The notes: generated from the sequence alone by a model not told the origin. A stretch of 38,512 bases of DNA from Xenococcus sp. PCC 7305 (GCF_000332055.1 NZ_ALVZ01000178.1:1-38512); one strand, 5' to 3'. Counted from the stretch's first letter, positions 1 to 7,355 are shown. Program-made: numbers and translations.

Positions 1-35
1 AATGTTTAATGTTTAATGTTTAATGTTTAATGTTC
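1..35. repeat. Heptanucleotide tandem repeat (AATGTTT)x5
   Basis: Five direct copies of AATGTTT, the last with one substitution, sit just past the stop codon of the leftmost minus-strand gene. The array may continue beyond the window edge. It is one of several period-7 arrays in this window. Confidence 0.9.
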
Positions 36-702
36 AATACCTAGAATATCTTGAACGAGAATATTTCCCTAATTCCCGACTTACTTCCACAAAGACATCT
101 CGCTGTAACCAAGGATATTTGCCAACCCAAAGATTTTGACCAGGCAGGTAAACATCACTAACTTTGTCAATTGTAGAAAGATCAGGACGATTAGACATCA
201 CAAGTAATTCCGCAACCTGGCCTGTTTTAATCATTTGATGAAGACGTTGTAGCGGAGCCTGAATCGTCATTTGAAATCCTGTTTGATCTCCAACAATCAA
301 ATTAATACGTCGTTCTCGATTTTCAACAATTATTAATTCCCCTTGTTCATTAAAGCTTTCTTCTTCACTGATTAACTCTTCCGTGACAAAAACATCCAAA
401 ACTTGTCCTTGCCAAAAACCACTATACCTAAACCTACGAATTGTCCTATTCCGTATACTAGCCCAATAAACAGGGCCCCATAACCAATACAACCCAGAGA
501 TTACTGCAATGAGTAACACTAATCCTTCAGCAGATTGTCCCAAAGCTAAACCCAAAAGGAAGACCACCACCAAAGCGACAACTGAAATCAGCAAACGATT
601 GAGCAAATCCTTCCATTCACCCCAATAATGGGCATACTGTGCCGATGTGGCAATAGTGGGGATTAATTGCTCAAACTTGTCGCGAGTTATAGGTCTTAAC
701 AT
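34..702 (-). CDS. Two-TM membrane protein, cyanobacterial conserved hypothetical
   Basis: The 222-residue product has two adjacent hydrophobic segments (about residues 34-56 and 60-80) followed by a soluble domain of about 130 residues rich in beta-strand-like sequence. I recall relatives in cyanobacteria labelled as phosphate ABC transporter permease, but nothing here looks like a permease domain, so I give no function. It starts 31 bp after the dapB stop codon on the same strand, so the two are probably co-transcribed. The stop codon abuts the heptamer array at the window edge. Confidence 0.75.
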   Translation of the reverse strand: MLRPITRDKFEQLIPTIATSAQYAHYWGEWKDLLNRLLISVVALVVVFLLGLALGQSAEGLVLLIAVISGLYWLWGPVYWASIRNRTIRRFRYSGFWQGQVLDVFVTEELISEEESFNEQGELIIVENRERRINLIVGDQTGFQMTIQAPLQRLHQMIKTGQVAELLVMSNRPDLSTIDKVSDVYLPGQNLWVGKYPWLQRDVFVEVSRELGKYSRSRYSRY

Positions 703-733
703 GAAAATTCAATAGAAATTAAAAAATACTTAA

Positions 734-1561
734 CTACAAGATATTTTCTAAACCATAAACCAGAGACGTCATTTCCGTCACTTGCCTAATACATAGGAGC
801 ACACCAGGCATATAGCAAGAGCGATCGCTTGTGTCATGGCGGAGAGTATAAATCTGTCCAGTCGCGCCAAAAATAACTTCTTGGTGAGCAATTAGCCCTG
901 GCAAGCGCACACTATGAATCCGAATATTTTCTTCTGCCAAACTTCCCCGAGCTCCAGCCAGATGTTCAGTTTCGCTTACCAATTGTGGATTGTAAGTTTT
1001 CCCTACTTTTGCCAGCATTTGCGCCGTTTTAATGGCGGTGCCACTGGGAGCATCAGCTTTTTGGTTGTGATGTAACTCAATAATTTCGACATGGTCAAAA
1101 TATTCGGCAGCTTTGAGGGCTGCTTGTTGCAATAAAACCATACCAATAGAAAAATTAGGAATTACTAAAGCTCCTGTGCTAGCTTTGTCGGCGAATTCCG
1201 ATAAATCTTCTAATTGTTCATCACTTAACCCTGTTGTTCCCACGACAGGACGAACCCCATATGCGATCGCGCTGCGCACGTTCTCATATACCGAATCAGG
1301 ATGGGTAAAGTCCACCATCACCCCTTGAATAGCTTCTTGAGTCGCCAAGACCAAAACACTTTGTAAATCATTGAGAATAGGAACTTCTAACGCTCCACAA
1401 CCAGCAACCTCTCCGACATCTTGCCCCAAGAGATGAGGATTATTATCCACCGCCCCGACTAACATCAGATCCTTAGCAGAAGCTACGGCCTTAATCACTT
1501 CGCGCCCCATTTTTCCCGCAGCGCCATTAACTACTACTGGGATGAGAGATTGATCACTCAT
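734..1561 (-). CDS. dapB: 4-hydroxy-tetrahydrodipicolinate reductase
   Basis: DapB reduces hydroxy-tetrahydrodipicolinate with NAD(P)H in the diaminopimelate/lysine pathway in the cytoplasm. The 275-residue length is normal for the family. The N-terminus carries the Rossmann motif [12 protein letters not shown], and the middle carries the substrate-binding signature [15 protein letters not shown], whose His-His and Lys are the family's catalytic and binding residues. GTTGL and PNFSIGM are also family-typical. An AAGGAT-like ribosome site precedes the ATG. It heads a probable two-gene minus-strand unit with the membrane protein at 34-702. No disruption is seen. Confidence 0.96.
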   Translation of the reverse strand: MSDQSLIPVVVNGAAGKMGREVIKAVASAKDLMLVGAVDNNPHLLGQDVGEVAGCGALEVPILNDLQSVLVLATQEAIQGVMVDFTHPDSVYENVRSAIAYGVRPVVGTTGLSDEQLEDLSEFADKASTGALVIPNFSIGMVLLQQAALKAAEYFDHVEIIELHHNQKADAPSGTAIKTAQMLAKVGKTYNPQLVSETEHLAGARGSLAEENIRIHSVRLPGLIAHQEVIFGATGQIYTLRHDTSDRSCYMPGVLLCIRQVTEMTSLVYGLENIL

Positions 1562-1787
1562 TGGTTACAAATCCTTCAAAACACTGTGGGGAATTGTATC
1601 TTGTCTTGACTATAAATTACAAAAATACGGCAAATGATTTTAAAACTTAGCTTTGCTAAATTTGTCAACTTATTTGGGTAACTTAAGTCTAGAAGATCCC
1701 ATGAAAATTGTGATACACACGAATTTTCTTTAATACATGGATATATTTGATATTTAAGCATAGTCAACTAATGGTGTAGTTATTGTA

Positions 1788-3077
1788 ATGACCCAATACA
1801 AAGATTCATCCAATCCATCACAGCAGACTTCTTCGCCTAAGATTACCAATAACCAAGAAGTTGTATTCAGACTGATTGACTCGGTTGTTTCTTTGGAATG
1901 TTGTCTTCACTATCAAGTTTTGCCCTTGGAATTAGACAATAATCACCTTACAGTAGGCATGATTAACACCAAGGATAAAATCGCCTTGAACTTTATTCGC
2001 CCCATCGCCGCATCTCTCAATTATTCTTTGGAAATTCAATTGATGGATCCCCAGGAACATCAACTTATATTGGCTGCATATCTAAAAAAGAGTAGTTTAG
2101 TTCCTGGTCATCAAAAAAATCAGAAAAACCAAGCTAGTCAGGATAGGTCTAAAGAAACTATGATTGACGAGCAAATGTTTCAAGCATCGCCACCTCAAGG
2201 TTCTTTAGATGCTTCTATGACTTTAAGCGAAATCCCAGAGGAAAAACAACAAACTCTTCGCTCTTCTAATCTTCATGAGCGAGCCACTTTAATCGTCGAT
2301 GCTGAGAAAAACTCGGGAAATAATCAACCTCAACAGCCCCAAATTATTGCCTCTGAGCCTCAAATTCAAAATCTACCGTTGGCTCCAGAAATAGAAAGCA
2401 CTAAAGAATCAATCGCTAAGCCTATTATAGAGAGTGCCAAAGAATCAATTGCTAAGCCCATTATTGAAAATGGGCAAGAATCAACTGCTCCTCTGAAGAT
2501 GGGGTCAAAATCAGAAAATACTCAAGAATCAGTGGATAGCTTTCTTAAGCTGGAAGCAAAACAACTATGGCAAGAGCTATTCGCCAAAATTCTTGATAAA
2601 GGTATTGGAAGACTTTTTTTAGAAAGATATTCTAACCATGGGCGGATCATCTGGAGTCGCGATGGCATAATCCAATTATCCTTAGATGAAGTTAAATTAG
2701 ATGTTTTTGAAGAAGTTATTCGAGAAATTAAAACCTTGGGTAAACAGCCTTTAGGCAAATTAAAAAAACCTAAAAAAATTGTTATGGAAAGAATTTATAA
2801 TAATGAAAGGGTTTTACTTCTTTTGCAGTTTTTAGTTGGCCAATCTGGTGATGAGATTACAATTCAAGTTTTAAGAGGTCAAGCCCTAGAATTCTATGAA
2901 CAAAGGCAAGTAGAGAAAAGCCTAGAACAAGCAATCTATTTTGCTGAGAAAATGGAGAAAACCTTGAGAAAAATCAGAATGTGTAGCAATGACGACAACT
3001 TAGGGGACTTTAGTCGATTGGAGGCCATTTATCGTCAAATTGAGCGTCAATTCCAATTGATCAAACAACAAAAATAA
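1788..3077 (+). CDS. PilB/GspE-like protein without an ATPase core
   Basis: The 429-residue product has an N-terminal region (about residues 25-98) resembling the MshEN/GspE N-terminal domain, then a long polar Gln/Ser/Pro/Glu-rich linker (about 100-245), then a region (about 250-395) resembling the N2 domain of PilB/GspE, including GRIIWSRDGII where the ATPases have a GRIRFRVDGVL-like strand, and ending near ITIQVLRGQALEFY. No Walker A, Walker B or tetracysteine follows, so it cannot be a motor ATPase as written. The linker holds a short duplication (KESIAKPII twice). It may be a pilus-associated regulator or partner of PilB, which is inference; a pil-type chemosensory operon lies 4 kb downstream. 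Confidence 0.7.
   Translation: MTQYKDSSNPSQQTSSPKITNNQEVVFRLIDSVVSLECCLHYQVLPLELDNNHLTVGMINTKDKIALNFIRPIAASLNYSLEIQLMDPQEHQLILAAYLKKSSLVPGHQKNQKNQASQDRSKETMIDEQMFQASPPQGSLDASMTLSEIPEEKQQTLRSSNLHERATLIVDAEKNSGNNQPQQPQIIASEPQIQNLPLAPEIESTKESIAKPIIESAKESIAKPIIENGQESTAPLKMGSKSENTQESVDSFLKLEAKQLWQELFAKILDKGIGRLFLERYSNHGRIIWSRDGIIQLSLDEVKLDVFEEVIREIKTLGKQPLGKLKKPKKIVMERIYNNERVLLLLQFLVGQSGDEITIQVLRGQALEFYEQRQVEKSLEQAIYFAEKMEKTLRKIRMCSNDDNLGDFSRLEAIYRQIERQFQLIKQQK
2395..2490 (+). repeat. In-frame internal duplication in the PilB-like linker
   Basis: A unit of about 36 bp coding ESxKESIAKPII occurs twice in tandem, with a third partial copy (ENGQESTAP). It keeps frame and lies in the low-complexity linker. 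Confidence 0.75.
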
Positions 3078-3107
3078 TCCCCAGAAAAACTTCTTGGGGA
3101 TTTCTTT
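3076..3107. terminator. Rho-independent terminator, probably bidirectional
   Basis: AATCCCCA pairs with TGGGGATT across an 11-nt loop. The stem is followed on the plus strand by TTCTTT and on the minus strand by ATTTTTG. It overlaps the stop codon of the PilB-like gene and lies about 90 bp downstream of the convergent CAAD gene, so it can serve both. Confidence 0.72.
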
Positions 3108-3197
3108 AGTAAATCAAAAATGATTAATCGTTAGGAAGAAGCAATCTTTAAAGTTACTGCCTACAGAATCTTAAATATTGCTTCAAGGCTAGCTGTT

Positions 3198-3605
3198 CTA
3201 GACGTTTCTGCCCATAACTTGAGATTTGAGCACTTCAATCTCGTCTTTTAATTCTTTGCGGCTAGATTCTTTCCAAAGATAACGATAAACAAACCAGGAT
3301 GTATAACCCAGTCCAATCAACTCAAATAAAGGCGATAACAGGGGAAAATCGTTAATGGCAGCTAAAACAGCTAAAATAACTCTGACTGCTACGATCGCAA
3401 GGAAGAATAAGAGTAAGTTAAGCAACAGCTTTTCATTGTCAGATATAAATTCTGATATGTAATCAACTACTTTTGTTAAGAAATCCTTACCCATATCTAC
3501 CCATTGTTGTGCTGGCTGGTCGGCTGGAGACGGGTTAGTAATTGCTCCAGGTGTCTCCGTACTTAAACCAACTGGGGTTGCGGTAGTTGTTTCTTGAGAT
3601 TCCAT
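3198..3605 (-). CDS. CAAD-domain (CURT1-like) thylakoid membrane protein
   Basis: The 135-residue product has a Pro/Thr-rich N-terminus (about 1-35), an amphipathic stretch (DMGKDFLTKVVDYISEF), two hydrophobic segments (about 58-80 and 85-105), and a charged C-terminal helix after the YRYLWKESSRKEL motif. This layout matches the CAAD domain first found as an appendage of cyanobacterial aminoacyl-tRNA synthetases and shared with CURT1/CurT proteins, which bend thylakoid membranes. Here the domain stands alone. A strong ribosome site (TAGGAGTGAT) precedes the ATG. A role in thylakoid shape is by family only. Confidence 0.85.
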   Translation of the reverse strand: MESQETTTATPVGLSTETPGAITNPSPADQPAQQWVDMGKDFLTKVVDYISEFISDNEKLLLNLLLFFLAIVAVRVILAVLAAINDFPLLSPLFELIGLGYTSWFVYRYLWKESSRKELKDEIEVLKSQVMGRNV

Positions 3606-3644
3606 TTAAATCACTCCTATTATGATATTGGGTATTTTGCTATC

Positions 3645-3672
3645 TGTATAATCCTTTGTACAACATAAACAA
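3645..3672 (-). promoter_or_regulatory. Candidate promoter of the CAAD gene
   Basis: On the minus strand TTGTTT and TATACA are separated by 16 bp, about 40 bp upstream of the start codon. This is a by-eye match to a housekeeping sigma-factor promoter in AT-rich DNA, so support is modest. Confidence 0.35.
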
Positions 3673-3711
3673 TAATTTATTAGATAACAAAAAAGATCTT
3701 GTCTTCTCAAT

Positions 3712-4590
3712 TTAAATTGAGATAGCTGGTTCTAGCTCTTTCGTAAGAGTATTATTAGAATTCTGCGATCCTCCCAAGCGACAGTAAATTTCACAGGAGT
3801 TGTTGGGGCTTTCAATTAACTTCACCTTATCTAATTCAGCTCCTAAACTCTGAATTGGTGAGCTCAGCAAATTGGCAATGTGCAGTGCGATATTCTCGGC
3901 AGTGGGAACCACTTGGGCGAAATAAGGAATATCTTTATTAAGAAATGTATGATCGAAAGGCTCTACTACATAATCATCGATTACTTGTTGCAACGCCCCA
4001 AGATCGACTAACATTCCTGTGCGAGAGTCGATTTTTCCCACAACACTGACTTCCAAATGATAATTATGTCCATGGCCATGAGGTCGGGCGCATTTGCCAT
4101 AAATTTCGGTATTTTCCTCTAAACTGAGTTGCGGTGATGCCAAACGATGCGCAGCACTAAAGTGAGTTTTAACGGTTAAAGATGCTTCCATATTTTTTCC
4201 TTGATAATCTGCCCAGAGTTTGGGATGTTCATAAAGTTTAATATTCACTAGAGATAAGTGAGGTTCTAGCTTCTGCCAAATAATTCTGGCAATATTCTCT
4301 GTTGTGGGAAGAGTTTCTTGAAACTCTGGCCAAGCATCGTTTAGGTGAGAATAATTAAGTTGACTAGTAACTTCTTGTTTGATGACTTTTTTGACGGTAG
4401 ATAAATTCTCCACCATGCCGTAATCATCAAGCTCCCCTTCAAGAGATACATAGAGTTCATAGTTATGTCCATGGCCGGGAAAACGGCTTCCATCACCAAA
4501 AAGCTGAATATTTTCGGCTGAGGTTAATTCGCTCAAGCAATAGCGGTGACTCGCGGAAAACTCAGCTCGACGATTAATAATACATTTCAT
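3712..4590 (-). CDS. Tandem-domain 6-pyruvoyltetrahydropterin synthase / QueD family protein
   Basis: Two PTPS/QueD domains lie head to tail in 292 residues, where single-domain enzymes have about 120-150. Family members act on dihydroneopterin triphosphate, giving pyruvoyl- or carboxy-tetrahydropterin for pterin or queuosine synthesis. The second domain (from about residue 133) has the zinc His residues in HFSAAHRL and HGHGHNYH, the catalytic Cys in GKCARPHGHGH and the Asp-His pair in PFDHTF, and looks active. The first domain keeps zinc His residues (H15, H40, H42) but has Gly where the Cys should be (GDGSRFPGHGH) and Ser where the Asp should be (LNYSHLND), so it is probably structural or altered. 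Which pathway it serves is not decided here. Confidence 0.88.
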   Translation of the reverse strand: MKCIINRRAEFSASHRYCLSELTSAENIQLFGDGSRFPGHGHNYELYVSLEGELDDYGMVENLSTVKKVIKQEVTSQLNYSHLNDAWPEFQETLPTTENIARIIWQKLEPHLSLVNIKLYEHPKLWADYQGKNMEASLTVKTHFSAAHRLASPQLSLEENTEIYGKCARPHGHGHNYHLEVSVVGKIDSRTGMLVDLGALQQVIDDYVVEPFDHTFLNKDIPYFAQVVPTAENIALHIANLLSSPIQSLGAELDKVKLIESPNNSCEIYCRLGGSQNSNNTLTKELEPAISI

Positions 4591-4691
4591 GAATAAAAAA
4601 TTAGTACGGTCAAACGTAACGATATGTAAAGTTACTTATTCTAGGATAAACTAATTTACACGACTTGGTAATTTATTTACTCGTCAAGATT

Positions 4692-4733
4692 GGTGTTAGG
4701 TTTTAGGTGTTGGGTTTTAGGTGTTATATTTTA
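4692..4733. repeat. 14-bp (2x7) tandem repeat, three copies
   Basis: Three consecutive copies of a 14-bp unit close to GGTGTTAGGTTTTA, each made of two related heptamers, lie between the DnaJ-protein stop and the start of the pterin synthase gene. Confidence 0.8.
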
Positions 4734-4772
4734 AGCTTAAAAGAGTTATTTTTGATTGAAATCGGAGTATCT

Positions 4773-5453
4773 TTAGAATTGGGAGCTGGCTTCGTATCTT
4801 AGTCTTTCGGCAATTCTAAAAATTTCCTGACCAGTATGCAGATAATGCTCATCGTAGTTGAGGGTGAACCATTCTAGCTCTTTAATGCCATCACCAAGAT
4901 GATTAAGACAGTAGTAAAGATTGGCCGCAACATTAGCTAGTTGAGGAGGATTGGGGTAGGCAGAAAACTTTTGTTGCAATAATTGTAAATATTGACCACA
5001 TTCTTCGAGATATTGTTGGAAATCTTCAAGTAATTGATCATCAAAAGGATCTGCTGCTAAATTTTCGATTTCTGAGGTGAGGGGCTGAATAATTTGACAA
5101 ATCAAGCGATCGCTAGGATGATACACTTTTTGCATCCATTCTTGATAACTTAAGCCTTCTGACCCTTTTGTGCGACGATAATGATGGTATTGTCGAGTGG
5201 CTTGGGCTGTTCTTTCTTGAGTATCACTAATGAATTGCCCATTCATCCCCGACTGCATTTCATAATCGTATTGGCGACGATTTTTCGGGTTGCTGAGCAC
5301 TTCGTATGCCTTGTTGAGCTCGATGATTTTTTGGTTATTGGCACTTGAAGTTTGCGTATCTGGGTGGAATAATTTGGCTAAGCGCCGATAGGATTGTTTA
5401 ATTTCTTGCTGCGTTGCCTGGGAGTGAACTTGGAGTACTTGATAATAGCTCAT
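4773..5453 (-). CDS. DnaJ-domain protein (J domain plus helical C-terminus)
   Basis: The 226-residue product begins with a J domain (residues 2-66) with the HPD tripeptide at 30-32, which stimulates the ATPase of DnaK-type Hsp70s. No Gly/Phe region or zinc-finger domain follows. Instead there is a C-terminal region of about 130 residues predicted helical, including a Gln/Leu-rich stretch (YLQLLQQKF). It is therefore a type III J-protein, probably with a dedicated partner that cannot be named from sequence. The upstream gap holds a small ORF and strong RNA stems on the same strand (5494-5750), which may control it. Confidence 0.88.
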   Translation of the reverse strand: MSYYQVLQVHSQATQQEIKQSYRRLAKLFHPDTQTSSANNQKIIELNKAYEVLSNPKNRRQYDYEMQSGMNGQFISDTQERTAQATRQYHHYRRTKGSEGLSYQEWMQKVYHPSDRLICQIIQPLTSEIENLAADPFDDQLLEDFQQYLEECGQYLQLLQQKFSAYPNPPQLANVAANLYYCLNHLGDGIKELEWFTLNYDEHYLHTGQEIFRIAERLRYEASSQF

Positions 5454-5661
5454 AACTAACTTCGAAAAACATGGTTGATATCCCTAAAACTATCCGCCCC
5501 CACTCCAGATAGGTTACCCAGTAAGAACGAGCTTACCAAATAAAATATCATGATGTGAGGGCGGTCTAGTTAGGATCTCTTGGTCGAAATCTGACTGCCG
5601 GAAGGAACTTGAACAGACTAGCTAGTTCCGTACTTCTTGCAGAAGGTTACAAGCTGTTGTT

Positions 5662-5736
5662 CTACAGAACAGCTCCGGCGCACAGCCGACTATGATCAAC
5701 CAGAAGACCCATCATACTACTACTACTTTCAATCAT
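5662..5736 (-). CDS. Putative 24-residue leader peptide with four consecutive Ser codons
   Basis: An ATG lies 8 nt after GGAGG of a perfect 10-nt Shine-Dalgarno (AGGAGGTGAT). The ORF reads MIESSSSMMGLL and stops at TAG after 24 codons. Its four Ser residues are all AGT codons in a row. The stop codon lies in the loop of a hairpin whose 7-bp stem starts inside the last codons, an arrangement typical of leader peptides in attenuation. I do not recognise the peptide. It could also be a small functional protein, or chance within a non-coding RNA, but the ribosome site is the strongest in the window. Confidence 0.45.
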   Translation of the reverse strand: MIESSSSMMGLLVDHSRLCAGAVL

Positions 5737-5740
5737 GGGC

Positions 5741-5750
5741 ATCACCTCCT
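5741..5750 (-). promoter_or_regulatory. Perfect Shine-Dalgarno of the small ORF
   Basis: AGGAGGTGAT is complementary to the 16S rRNA 3' tail over ten bases and is placed at normal spacing before an ATG. Most genes here have weak or no such site, so it stands out. Confidence 0.75.
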
Positions 5751-5791
5751 ATATCCCTAAACGGTATGTTTTAATATTTTCAAGTCCAAGC

Positions 5792-6442
5792 TCATGCTAA
5801 CTGATCTCGATAGTTCTGGCAACGCTGAAGAAAGTTTTTAAGTAAAAATTTATATTCCCCAAAATGAAGATGGAGGTAAGACGCATGTATTTGGTTGATT
5901 TGCCAACCATCATAGATTGTTGGGCTATGGGGACTAGCTCCTTTCATTTCCCAGATGGGTTGCTCAGAATGAGGAGTAATTTGAGAACGATGAAATTCAT
6001 GTCCCCAGAGTGACTTGTGATTTTGTTGGGTTTTGTTCAATAGAACAGTAGATTGTAAGGGGCTAGCCTGACGATAACCAAGAGTTAAACGAGGCATCAT
6101 CTTTGTCGTAGCAGGAATTGCCCCGACCATTGGCCAGGACTTTTGATTTAAATCAACTAAGCGATTGCATAGATACATCAACCCCCCACATTCAGCATAA
6201 ACAGGTATACCAGAAGCAATAACCTGAGAAATTTTTTGGAGTATTGGCAAATTAGCGGCTAATTCTTCGGCAAATATTTCTGGAAAACCGCCGCCAAAAT
6301 ATAGGCCCGTCACATCGGCTGGCAAGGTTTCATCTCGCAGCGGGCTCCAGTAAAGGATTTCGGCCCCTAACTCCTTAAAAATATCTAAATTATCTTGATA
6401 GTAAAAGCTAAAAGCGTGATCGCGGGCGATCGCGATTTTTAA
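5792..6442 (-). CDS. cobB: Cobyrinate a,c-diamide synthase, C-terminal glutaminase part (out of frame with its N-terminal part)
   Basis: This is the class I glutamine amidotransferase half of CobB/CbiA, which amidates the a and c side chains of cobyrinate for cobalamin synthesis. The conserved stretch begins upstream of any ATG, with IAIARDHAFSFYYQDN and then LGAEILYWSPLRDE, which follow the linker in intact homologues. The nucleophile is in AECGGLMYL, and the catalytic His lies among GHEFHRS and HASYLHLHF. A TTG at 6325 is only an internal codon. The frame here is offset by one base from the ATP-binding part at 6408-7223 because of the TAATGGG array at 6440-6494. It may be a dead fragment, or be expressed only when the repeat number changes. 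Confidence 0.85.
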   Translation of the reverse strand, partial: LKIAIARDHAFSFYYQDNLDIFKELGAEILYWSPLRDETLPADVTGLYFGGGFPEIFAEELAANLPILQKISQVIASGIPVYAECGGLMYLCNRLVDLNQKSWPMVGAIPATTKMMPRLTLGYRQASPLQSTVLLNKTQQNHKSLWGHEFHRSQITPHSEQPIWEMKGASPHSPTIYDGWQINQIHASYLHLHFGEYKFLLKNFLQRCQNYRDQLA

Positions 6443-7223
6443 TGGGTAATGGGTAATGGGTAATGGGTAATGGGTAATGGGTAATGGGTAATGGATTGGA
6501 GATGACTTGTGATTTCTTCAGCAGAGGAAGTAATTTTTCCCAGTCAAAACAAGTTTTCCCGATATGAGCAAGATGGTCAAATATTGCTGCTAGTTGAGGG
6601 AGTTCGGCGGTGGGAATTAGCCCCAGATGGCGATCGGGAATGGTTATTTTATCAACCCGACGTAATACCCCTACTATCGGTATATTAAGTGGTCTCAAGG
6701 CGTTTTCTAATAACTCCAAATGGCGATCGCTACCTACTCGATTTAGTACCAACCCAGCAATTTGTAATTGAGGGTCTAGATTAGCGTAACCATAGGCGAT
6801 CGCAGCAATCGAACCAGATAAGCTGGCACAATCTAAAACAAGTAAAACTGGAATATTGAGCAGTCGTGAAATATAGGCTGTACTGGCATAATTGCCAATT
6901 GGCCTGGAGTCGCAGTCTTGAATGCGGGAGAGGGGAAATTCTATCCCATCAAACAATCCCATAACTCCTTCTATTAGAATATATTCTGAACCCTGGCTAT
7001 AACGTCCAAAACAAGATTTCACATATTCAGGAGAAGTCAAAACAGGATCGAGGTTACGAGCAGCAACTCCGGTCAAAGCCTGATGAAACATCGGATCTAT
7101 ATAGTCAGGCCCGACCTTGAAAGATTGAATGGTTTTTTTTTGTTGAGATAAAAAGGCAAGTAAGGCCAGAGTGATAGTAGTCTTTCCTACTCCAGAACGC
7201 CCTCCTGCAATGATTAAAGACAT
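6408..7223 (-). CDS. cobB: Cobyrinate a,c-diamide synthase, N-terminal ATP-binding part, truncated by a repeat frameshift
   Basis: The N-terminal synthetase half of CobB/CbiA. The P-loop GGRSGVGKTT is at residues 7-16, and FKVGPDYIDPMFH, ARNLDP and EGVMGLFDG are family motifs for ATP, magnesium and cobyrinate binding. After about residue 240 the frame enters the heptamer array, which codes a repeating PLPITHY peptide, then runs 10-11 unrelated residues to a stop at 6408. The glutaminase half continues one frame over. Removal of one 7-bp unit, or gain of two, would give one product of 474 residues (after loss of one), the normal family size. The start codon lies in an 8-bp repeat (7215-7238). 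Confidence 0.9.
   Translation of the reverse strand: MSLIIAGGRSGVGKTTITLALLAFLSQQKKTIQSFKVGPDYIDPMFHQALTGVAARNLDPVLTSPEYVKSCFGRYSQGSEYILIEGVMGLFDGIEFPLSRIQDCDSRPIGNYASTAYISRLLNIPVLLVLDCASLSGSIAAIAYGYANLDPQLQIAGLVLNRVGSDRHLELLENALRPLNIPIVGVLRRVDKITIPDRHLGLIPTAELPQLAAIFDHLAHIGKTCFDWEKLLPLLKKSQVISNPLPITHYPLPITHYPLPIKNRDRPRSRF
6440..6494. repeat. Heptanucleotide tandem repeat (TAATGGG)x7.9 inside cobB
   Basis: Seven full copies of TAATGGG and a six-base partial copy, with no substitutions. On the coding (minus) strand every frame through the array is open and codes the same heptapeptide PLPITHY, so the frame can change without a stop inside the array itself. It sits in the linker between the two CobB domains. 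Confidence 0.97.
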
Positions 7224-7238
7224 AAAGACATAAAGACA
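7215..7238. repeat. 8-bp tandem repeat (TAAAGACA)x3 over the cobB start codon
   Basis: Three perfect copies. On the minus strand each copy yields ATGTCTTT or a near match, so two candidate ATGs occur 8 bp apart. The upstream one (7231) opens a five-codon ORF and the downstream one (7223) opens cobB. Confidence 0.85.
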
Positions 7239-7355
7239 ATAATATTAACGGAAAAATTGAAATATTTATGAGCAAGAGCAAGTGCGATTTCTACAATCTT
7301 TTTGGGAAATATAGACTAAGCACTCCCGATATAAATTAGTATTCATCTGAGTTTC

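Larger units (their letters stand above)
5454..5791 (-). other. Structured gap between cobB and the DnaJ-domain gene; candidate leader or ncRNA
   Basis: Read on the minus strand, this 338-bp gap holds in order: a perfect Shine-Dalgarno and 24-codon ORF (5736-5662), a hairpin around the stop codon of that ORF (AGCTGTT with AACAGCT), a CTTCT/AGAAG hairpin, a GGAACT/AGTTCC hairpin, and a 10-bp GC-rich stem (5555-5564 with 5494-5503) enclosing a GTAAG/CTTAC hairpin, about 40 nt before the DnaJ start codon. The sequence ATATCCCTAAA is present near both ends (about 5479 and 5751). I do not recognise it as 6S RNA, tmRNA, SRP RNA, RNase P RNA or a known riboswitch. Confidence 0.55.

Noticed and set aside
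1576-1767. 63-codon open frame on the minus strand between dapB and the PilB-like gene
   Set aside because: It has no recognisable family, no ribosome site and low-complexity AT-rich codon use; it is probably chance.
5454-5791. 6S RNA, tmRNA, SRP RNA or RNase P RNA in the structured gap
   Set aside because: The conserved tmRNA ends and tag, the SRP GGAAGGAAGCA-type loop, and the RNase P core were not found; only generic stems are present.
7224-7355. Possible cobalamin riboswitch upstream of cobB
   Set aside because: I looked for a B12-box-like sequence on both strands and saw none in this short gap.
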